Part shown: positions 6,265 to 10,731 of the stretch, piece after piece
How the letters are laid out: each line of letters opens with the position of its first letter
Numbering within the stretch: position 1 is the stretch's first letter
Source of the DNA: Pseudomonadota bacterium
Lineage (GTDB): Bacteria > Pseudomonadota > Alphaproteobacteria > Rhizobiales > Xanthobacteraceae
Reading direction: 5' to 3'
Assembly: GCA_023387555.1 (NCBI GenBank)
Contig: JAEWHY010000133.1
Coordinates: 1 to 10,731 of the forward strand
DNA length: 10,731 bases
Notes under the pieces: model-generated
Told to the model about the DNA's origin: nothing
The model's input: the letters and a program-made list of their open reading frames with translations, nothing else
The model's database searches: none
Program-made: the position numbers and the translations under genes

Positions 6265-6300
6265 ATTGTATGCAATCGCCGGACGGCCGAAGCTTCGGCC
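6265..6300 (-). promoter_or_regulatory. Candidate promoter and operators of the hydrolase-permease operon
   Basis: ATTGTATGCAAT (6265-6276) has matching ATTG/CAAT arms, a form often seen for GntR-family operators. On the minus strand it contains TACAAT, a near-consensus -10. Just upstream GGCCGAAGCTTCGGCC (6285-6300) is a perfect 16-bp palindrome lying where the -35 would be, and no good -35 hexamer is seen. This suggests a promoter that depends on a regulator. A start near 6257 would give a leader of about 50 bases that includes the hairpin. No regulator gene is in the window. Confidence 0.4.
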
Positions 6301-6404
6301 TAACCGCTTGAGTTGACGATGGAATGCGGAAGGCCGTCGGCGCAGGGGCCAGCCGCCTCGCGGTTGCGCTGCCGCAAGCTAAGGCAATTCTGCTTGGCTT
6401 TTCA

Positions 6405-6779
6405 TCAAGCGAGGCTGCGCACGATCCACAGTCCGGCGAACAATCCGGCGATCGACAGCGCGACCGAGCCCGCGATATAGGCGGCCGCGAGACCCCATTC
6501 GCCGCGCTCGTAGAGCAAGGCGGTGTCGAGCGAAAAGGCCGAGAATGTGGTGTAGCCGCCGAGCAGACCGGTGGTCAGAAACAGCCGCCAGCCCTGCGGC
6601 GCGTCGCCCTTGAAGGCGAACCAGCCCGCGATCAGCCCCATGATCAGCGAGCCGCTGACATTGATCAGAAAGGTGGACCACGGGAAGCTTGCGCCCAGCA
6701 GCCTGGCGACCGCGACATTGATCCCGTGCCGGAGCATGGCTCCAAGCCCGCCACCCAGAAATACCACGAGATAGCCCAT
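6405..6779 (-). CDS. crcB: Fluoride channel CrcB (Fluc)
   Basis: A 124-residue four-helix membrane protein of the usual Fluc length, which forms antiparallel dimers that let fluoride leave the cell. Family motifs are present in order: GGGLGAMLRHG (9-19), TFLINVSGSLIMG (36-48, pore Asn40), and GLLGGYTTFSAFSLDT (71-86) with the central Na+-site region and the two phenylalanines (Phe79, Phe82) that line the fluoride path. The start is the ATG at 6779. It is divergent from bioF with 105 bases between, and about 200 bases separate it from the hydrolase operon downstream on the same strand. No fluoride riboswitch was found in its leader. The frame is open far upstream to 8069, but that stretch is the antisense of bioF. 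Confidence 0.93.
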   Translation of the reverse strand: MGYLVVFLGGGLGAMLRHGINVAVARLLGASFPWSTFLINVSGSLIMGLIAGWFAFKGDAPQGWRLFLTTGLLGGYTTFSAFSLDTALLYERGEWGLAAAYIAGSVALSIAGLFAGLWIVRSLA

Positions 6780-6851
6780 GCTCGGCCGGACCTTCTGCAA
6801 GCGTCGGGGATTGTTCCGCGATTTCGTCCCGCCCGTTATCGCCGACTTTAC

Positions 6852-6870
6852 GCCCCGGTCCAACCGGGGC
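6852..6870. other. Strong stem-loop in the bioF leader
   Basis: GCCCCGGT (6852-6859) pairs perfectly with ACCGGGGC (6863-6870) around a 3-base loop, 14 bases before the bioF ATG and within the crcB-bioF divergent region. It lacks a T-tract. It would sit in the 5' leader of the bioFD transcript if that starts upstream of it, and could affect ribosome access, since bioF has no clear Shine-Dalgarno. The rest of the 105-base region shows no obvious promoter hexamers. Confidence 0.4.
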
Positions 6871-6884
6871 ATGGTCCGCCCGCC

Positions 6885-8036
6885 ATGCGATCCCTCGACC
6901 GTTTTGCCCGCGACAAGCTTGCCGGCGCCCAGCGTGACAGACTGCGCCGCACCATCGTCGAGACCGACGCAGGCGACGGTGTGCATGTCACCCGCAACGG
7001 CCGCCGGCTGCTGTCCTTCTGCAGCAACGATTATCTCAATCTCAGCCAGCATCCGGCGGTGAAGCGCGCCGCTGCGGAAGCGGCGGAAAAATACGGCGCC
7101 GGCGCCGGCGCCTCGCGCCTCGTGACCGGCAGCCACCCGCTCTATGCGCAACTCGAAGCAAGGCTGGCGCGGCTGAAGGGCGCCGAGGCCGCCTGCGTTT
7201 TCGGATCGGGCTATCTCGCCAATACCGGGATCATCCCGGCGCTGGCTGGCCGCGACGACCTGATCCTGATCGACGAACTGGCGCATGCCTCGATGCATGC
7301 CGGTGCGCGGCTGAGCGGCGCTGCGATCCTGACCTTCCGTCACAACGATGCCTTGCACCTGCGGTCTCTCCTCGACAGCGAGCGCACGCGCTTCAGGCAT
7401 GCGCTGGTCGTGACCGAAGGCGTGTTCTCGATGGACGGCGATCTCGCGCCCCTGCCCGAACTCTCCGACATCGCGAGCCGCTACGACGCCTGGCTGATGA
7501 GCGACGACGCGCATGGCATCGGCGTGCTGGGGCAAGGGCGCGGCTCCGCATTCGTCACCGATCCGCCTGCCGACATTCCCCTGCAGATGGGCACCTTGTC
7601 CAAGGCGATCGGCAGCTACGGGGCCTATCTCTGCGCCTCCCGCGAGGTGATCGACCTGATGCACAACCGCGCGCGGACGCTGATCTATTCGACCGGCCTG
7701 CCGCCCGCTGCGCTCGGGGCGGCCATCGCCGCGCTCGACATTATCGAAGGCGCGCCCGAAGATACGGCGGTGCCGGTGCAAAAGGCGCGCGCATTCACCC
7801 GCGCCGCCAACCTGCCGGCTGCGGAGAGCGCCATCGTGCCGGTGACGATTGGCGACGCCGACGCTGCCCTGCGCGCCTCGGCCCTGCTGGAAGACGAAGG
7901 GTTTCTGGTGATCGCGATCCGCCCGCCGACCGTGCCGGAGGGAACCGCACGGCTGCGCGTGACGTTCAATGCCGCACAGCCCGACGAGGCGATCGAACGG
8001 CTGGCGAATATCGTGCGTCACCGTATCCTGAGCTGA
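6885..8036 (+). CDS. bioF: 8-amino-7-oxononanoate synthase (biotin synthesis)
   Basis: A 383-residue PLP enzyme of the alpha-oxoamine synthase group, the usual BioF length. It condenses pimeloyl-ACP (or -CoA) with L-alanine to give 8-amino-7-oxononanoate, the first step of biotin ring assembly. Visible motifs are FCSNDYLNLS (45-54), GAGASRLVTGSHPLY (73-87), EGVFSMDGDLAPL (178-190), DDAHGIGVLG (207-216, PLP-contact Asp207/His210) and the PLP lysine Lys240 in MGTLSKAIGSYG. The ATG at 6885 is the natural family start; the longer frame to 6324 is antisense to crcB and has no homology-like content. bioD follows 26 bases downstream on the same strand, so they are probably co-transcribed. A hairpin precedes the start and no BioR-type operator was seen. 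Confidence 0.95.
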   Translation: MRSLDRFARDKLAGAQRDRLRRTIVETDAGDGVHVTRNGRRLLSFCSNDYLNLSQHPAVKRAAAEAAEKYGAGAGASRLVTGSHPLYAQLEARLARLKGAEAACVFGSGYLANTGIIPALAGRDDLILIDELAHASMHAGARLSGAAILTFRHNDALHLRSLLDSERTRFRHALVVTEGVFSMDGDLAPLPELSDIASRYDAWLMSDDAHGIGVLGQGRGSAFVTDPPADIPLQMGTLSKAIGSYGAYLCASREVIDLMHNRARTLIYSTGLPPAALGAAIAALDIIEGAPEDTAVPVQKARAFTRAANLPAAESAIVPVTIGDADAALRASALLEDEGFLVIAIRPPTVPEGTARLRVTFNAAQPDEAIERLANIVRHRILS

Positions 8037-8062
8037 GCGTTCGAACCCGAGGGCAAAAGGCG

Positions 8063-8746
8063 ATGGCATCCCTCTTCATCACCGCGAGCGGCACCGATGT
8101 CGGCAAGACCTTCGTCGCCGCCGGCCTGATCCGCTATCTGCGCGGCGCCGGCGAAGCGATCGACGCGATCAAACCGCTGATCAGCGGCTTCGACCGCTCG
8201 CGCGCGGGCGACAGCGATTCCGGCGTGCTGCTGCGCGCGCTGGGCCTGCCGCTCACCGACGAGGAGCTCGAGGATATCTCGCCCTGGCGCTTCAAGGCGC
8301 CGCTGTCGCCGGACATGGCGGCCCGCCACGAAGGCCAGGAGATCGATTTCGACCAGCTGGTGTCGTTCTGCGAGACCGCGGTCAAGGAAGCCGACGGCTC
8401 GCTGCTGGTGGAAGGCGTCGGCGGCGTGATGGTGCCGATCGACCAGGACACCACCGTGCTCGACTGGATCGTGGAACTCGACATGCCGGTGCTGATGGTC
8501 GCTGGCAGCTATCTCGGCAGCATCAGCCACACGCTCACCGCAGCCGAGGTGCTGGATCAGGAGAGTTGCGATCTGCGCGCCATCGTGGTGAGCGAGAGTC
8601 CGGGCAGCCATGTACCGCTGTTCGAGACGGTGGCGACGATCGCGCGCTTTCTGCCGGCGATCGAGGTGATCGCGCTACCACGGCTCGAACCGGGCGCGGA
8701 TCATCCGGCTTTCGAGCAGATCGCGAAGAGCTGCGGGCTGGTGTGA
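8063..8746 (+). CDS. bioD: Dethiobiotin synthetase
   Basis: A 227-residue cytosolic ATPase, the usual BioD length. It carboxylates 7,8-diaminopelargonate with CO2 and ATP to form dethiobiotin. It has the P-loop region ITASGTDVGKTFVAAGL (6-22) with Lys15, the substrate lysine Lys37 in AIKP, and LVEGVGGVMVPI (115-126), which matches the conserved EG.GG segment of the family. The residue at position 8 is Ala where many BioD proteins have Gly; the rest of the loop is intact. GAGGG and AAGG lie a short way before the ATG. It follows bioF by 26 bases. No gene for BioB or for pimelate supply is in the window, so those steps must be encoded elsewhere. Confidence 0.94.
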   Translation: MASLFITASGTDVGKTFVAAGLIRYLRGAGEAIDAIKPLISGFDRSRAGDSDSGVLLRALGLPLTDEELEDISPWRFKAPLSPDMAARHEGQEIDFDQLVSFCETAVKEADGSLLVEGVGGVMVPIDQDTTVLDWIVELDMPVLMVAGSYLGSISHTLTAAEVLDQESCDLRAIVVSESPGSHVPLFETVATIARFLPAIEVIALPRLEPGADHPAFEQIAKSCGLV

Positions 8747-8793
8747 CGCAGAGGGCGCTGCCAGCGGAGCCGGATGTGACGCGACACTGGATT

Positions 8794-8799
8794 TATGCT
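8794..8799 (+). promoter_or_regulatory. Possible -10 box of the toxin-antitoxin pair
   Basis: TATGCT lies 11 bases before the antitoxin ATG inside a short A/T-richer stretch in otherwise GC-rich DNA. No Shine-Dalgarno is visible before that ATG, so a transcript from here would be nearly leaderless. No convincing -35 is seen. The call rests on base composition and spacing only. Confidence 0.25.
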
Positions 8800-8810
8800 A
8801 ACGATCCGAC

Positions 8811-9011
8811 ATGACCAAACTCGAGGAGATCGAACAGGCTGTGACCCAACTCACGCCGGACCAGCTCGCGAAGTTTCGCGAATGGTTCGAGACGTTCGAC
8901 GCTGCTCGCTTTGACGAGAAGATTGCCCGCGATGCGCAGACCGGGCGGTTAGACGCGCTGGCCGAGCGGGCGCGCGACGATTACCGCAAGGGCCGTACGC
9001 GCGAGCTATGA
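8811..9011 (+). CDS. Putative antitoxin of a type II toxin-antitoxin pair
   Basis: A 66-residue, charged, mostly helical protein: EEIEQAVTQLTPDQLAKFREWFETFD followed by a polar C-terminal tail rich in Asp, Glu and Arg. This matches the layout of a common small antitoxin family, with an N-terminal EIE...LS/LTP..L...R.WF...D segment and an ending near LDALAERA, recalled as partnered with RelE/ParE-fold toxins. No classical DNA-binding ribbon-helix-helix or helix-turn-helix is evident by eye, so self-repression is uncertain. Its stop overlaps the toxin start (ATGA), the typical antitoxin-first order with coupled translation. It starts 64 bases after bioD on the same strand and could be read from the biotin promoter or from its own. 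Confidence 0.8.
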   Translation: MTKLEEIEQAVTQLTPDQLAKFREWFETFDAARFDEKIARDAQTGRLDALAERARDDYRKGRTREL

Positions 9012-9262
9012 GACACTTCGCGAGCGCGGATTTCTGGGAAGCCTATGAAAAGCTTCCCGCTACCGTTCGCGAACTCGCCGACCGCAACTACGCTCTCCTC
9101 AAAGACAATCCGAAACACCCGTCTCTGCATTTCAAGAAAGTCGGCCCGTATTGGTCGGTCCGGGTGGGGTTGCGCTATCGTGCGCTGGCGGTGGAGGTAG
9201 ATGAGGGCCTGCTGTGGTTCTGGATCGGTTCACACGCCGACTATGACGCGCTGATGGGCTGA
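9008..9262 (+). CDS. RelE/ParE-type toxin
   Basis: An 84-residue basic protein with the RelE/ParE pattern: N-terminal helices (FWEAYEKLPATVRELADRNY, 9-28) followed by beta-strand segments HFKKVG (41-46), WSVRVGLRYRALAVE (49-63) and LLWFWIGSHADYD (68-80). Arg52, Arg57 and Arg59 and the closing GSHADYD are the sort of residues that mark this family, in which members either cleave mRNA on ribosomes (RelE) or poison gyrase (ParE). Sequence alone does not decide which. It is coupled to the antitoxin by a 4-base overlap. Its stop is separated by a single base from the convergent bioA stop, so the two transcripts must overlap at their ends. The frame looks intact. Confidence 0.85.
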   Translation: MRHFASADFWEAYEKLPATVRELADRNYALLKDNPKHPSLHFKKVGPYWSVRVGLRYRALAVEVDEGLLWFWIGSHADYDALMG

Positions 9263-9263
9263 G

Positions 9264-10571
9264 CTACCCGGCGTGTTGAGACCGGACGCGCTGACCCACC
9301 ACCTCGCCGATCACCCGCGTCAGGAACGCCACATCCTCCTCGCCGATGGTCAGCGCCGGGGCGAGATAGATCACATTGCCGATCGGGCGAATGAAGGCGC
9401 CTTTCTCGACAAAGGTGCGGCGTAGCGCGTTGAGGTCGTCGATCCGTTCGAGTTCGACAACACCGATGGCGCCGCGCGTGCGCACATCGGTCACGCCTGG
9501 CAGATCGCGGCATGGCGCGAGACCTGCGGCGAGCCACTGCTCGATGTTCGCGACTTGGCGCAGCCGTTCGCCATCCTCGAACAGATCGAGCGAGGCGTTG
9601 GCCGCGGCGCAGGCGAGCGCGTTCGCCATATAGGTCGGGCCGTGCATCAGTGCGGCCATCGGATCGTCGGACCAGAAGTGCTCGAAGACGGATCGCCGCG
9701 CCGCCGTCGCGGCCAGAGGCAAGGTTCCGCCGGTCAGCGCCTTTGACAAGGTCATGATGTCGGGCACGATACCGGCGGCCTCGCACGCGAACATCGTGCC
9801 GGTGCGGCCGAAGCCGGTGAAGATCTCGTCGAGGATCAGCAGCAGATCGAAGCGGTCGGCCAGACGCCGCAGCCGTTGCAGCACCACCGGCGCATGAAAG
9901 CGCATGCCGCCGGCGCCCTGCACCAGCGGCTCGACCACAATGCCGGCGATCCGCTCGGCGTCACGCTCCAGCAGCGCGACAAGCGCTGCTTCGCTCGCTT
10001 CGTCCTCCGGCAGGCCGGCGATGAGATGACGGTGCAGCACGCCGGCAAAGGCGCGGTGCATGCCGGTGTCGTCGGAAATCGCCATCGTACCGAGCGTGTC
10101 GCCGTGATAGCCGCCGCGGAAACACACGAAGGTGTCGCGCTTCGCCTCGCCGCGATTGATCCATGACTGGATCGCCATCTTCATCGCGACTTCGACCGCG
10201 ACCGAACCGGAGTCAGTGAAGAACACGCGCTCGAGATCGCCGGGCATCATGTCGGACAGCCGCCGTGCCAGCGTCAGCGGCTGTTCGTGCACGAGACCGC
10301 CGAACATCACATGCGGCATGATCTCGAGCTGGCGCTGCACCGCCTCGCGGATATGCGGATGGTTATAGCCGTGACAGGCCGTCCACCATGAGGCGATGCC
10401 GTCGACGAGTTCGCGGCCGTCGGCGAGGTGGATGCGCGTGCCCTCCGTCCGCACCACCGGCAGCGGCTCAGGCGCGGTCTTCATCTGCGCATAGGGCAGC
10501 CAGATGTGGTCGAGCCCGGAGGTGAGCCAGTCGTTGCTCGAGTTCGGATATCCATGCATGTGGGCACTCAT
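9264..10571 (-). CDS. bioA: Adenosylmethionine-8-amino-7-oxononanoate aminotransferase
   Basis: A 435-residue PLP aminotransferase of class III that uses S-adenosylmethionine to convert the BioF product to 7,8-diaminopelargonate, the BioD substrate. Motifs agree closely with E. coli BioA: HIWLPY (22-27), DGIASWWTACHGYNHP (57-72), HVMFGGLVHE (87-96), TDSGSVAVEVAMKMA (119-133), IVVEPLVQGAGGM (211-223), LDEIFTGFGRTG (247-258, Asp248) and the PLP lysine Lys277 in LSKALTGGT, then GPTYMANALACAAANASL. The ATG at 10571 is chosen because the longer frame to 10721 runs through a palindromic repeat; Met5 (10559) is another option. No clear Shine-Dalgarno is seen. It is convergent with bioFD and the toxin pair instead of being in their operon, so it needs its own promoter, which would lie in or beyond the repeat. 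Confidence 0.95.
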   Translation of the reverse strand: MSAHMHGYPNSSNDWLTSGLDHIWLPYAQMKTAPEPLPVVRTEGTRIHLADGRELVDGIASWWTACHGYNHPHIREAVQRQLEIMPHVMFGGLVHEQPLTLARRLSDMMPGDLERVFFTDSGSVAVEVAMKMAIQSWINRGEAKRDTFVCFRGGYHGDTLGTMAISDDTGMHRAFAGVLHRHLIAGLPEDEASEAALVALLERDAERIAGIVVEPLVQGAGGMRFHAPVVLQRLRRLADRFDLLLILDEIFTGFGRTGTMFACEAAGIVPDIMTLSKALTGGTLPLAATAARRSVFEHFWSDDPMAALMHGPTYMANALACAAANASLDLFEDGERLRQVANIEQWLAAGLAPCRDLPGVTDVRTRGAIGVVELERIDDLNALRRTFVEKGAFIRPIGNVIYLAPALTIGEEDVAFLTRVIGEVVGQRVRSQHAG

Positions 10572-10583
10572 GCCGTTGCCACG

Positions 10584-10713
10584 CACTCGCTGCGCTCCCT
10601 CCCCCTGAAAGGGGGAGGGTTGGGGTGGGGTCCATTCCAAATCGCGCCGTTGCCCCCCACCCGATTGCCTTCGCCTTGCGAAGGCAATCGACCTCCCCCT
10701 TCCAGGGGGAGGT
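10584..10713. repeat. Multi-hairpin intergenic repeat upstream of bioA
   Basis: Three strong perfect stems follow one another. CCCTCCCCCT (10597-10606) pairs with AGGGGGAGGG (10610-10619); CGATTGCCTTCG (10662-10673) pairs with CGAAGGCAATCG (10679-10690); and ACCTCCCCCT (10691-10700) pairs with AGGGGGAGGT (10704-10713). GGGTGGGG near 10623 is also complementary to CCCCACCC near 10654. The outer G/C-rich hairpins are near copies of each other, so the element is itself close to symmetric. It resembles a dispersed palindromic repeat of alphaproteobacteria (recalled, not searched). It lies where the bioA promoter and leader would be; no promoter hexamers were recognised. Confidence 0.7.
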
Positions 10714-10731
10714 GAAAACAAGAGTCACACC

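Noticed and set aside
6780..6884. Fluoride riboswitch before crcB
   Set aside because: The conserved fluoride-aptamer core and its pairing pattern could not be found on the minus strand.
6780..6884. BioR operator before bioF
   Set aside because: Only a lone TTATC is present; the TTATCTATAA-like palindrome expected of BioR sites is absent.
6780..8069. Upstream extension of the crcB frame on the minus strand
   Set aside because: The stretch is antisense to bioF and shows no domain; the CrcB family start is the ATG at 6779.
10572..10721. Longer N-terminus for bioA
   Set aside because: The extra residues are a translation of the palindromic repeat and have no counterpart in BioA proteins.

Overview
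The window is GC-rich, densely coded DNA from what looks like an alphaproteobacterium of the Bradyrhizobium/Rhodopseudomonas/Afipia group. The signs are the protein relatives, a Zur-type operator of the alphaproteobacterial kind, and palindromic intergenic repeats of a type common in that group at both ends of the window. The taxonomic call is from memory of such sequences, not from a search. No rRNA, tRNA, CRISPR array, insertion sequence or phage gene was seen.

Layout. (1) At 1-1070 on the minus strand is a zinc-uptake unit: a perfect 15-bp Zur-like palindrome, a 53-residue His-rich one-helix protein, and an AztA/ZnuC-type ABC ATPase. The ATPase stop overlaps an ATG that reads straight into a palindromic repeat at the left edge, where the permease would be expected. 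(2) At 1197-3831 is a sugar-acid/Entner-Doudoroff cluster: kdgK on the plus strand, facing eda and two tandem half-size permeases on the minus strand. KdgK makes KDPG and Eda cleaves it, so the two enzymes form one pathway. (3) At 3887-6204, directly upstream of eda and on the same strand, are a biuret/triuret-hydrolase-like cysteine hydrolase and an NCS2-type permease, coupled by an ATGA overlap. This looks like a nitrogen-scavenging pair. With its leader it may head a five-gene run through eda and both half-permeases. (4) crcB (6405-6779, minus) encodes a Fluc fluoride channel. (5) At 6885-10571 are biotin genes: bioF and bioD on the plus strand, then a RelE/ParE-type toxin-antitoxin pair, then bioA on the minus strand, its stop one base from the toxin stop. 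(6) At 10584-10713 is a multi-hairpin intergenic repeat upstream of bioA.

The most unusual features are non-coding or contextual. The cysteine-hydrolase leader contains a near-perfect 12-bp stem that buries its strong Shine-Dalgarno sequence. Upstream of it lie an ATTG/CAAT operator-like site over a -10 box and a perfect 16-bp palindrome. Also notable are the split PGGP-motif permease linked to eda, the Zur-controlled His-rich micro-protein, the repeat at the aztA junction, and the toxin-antitoxin module between convergent biotin genes.
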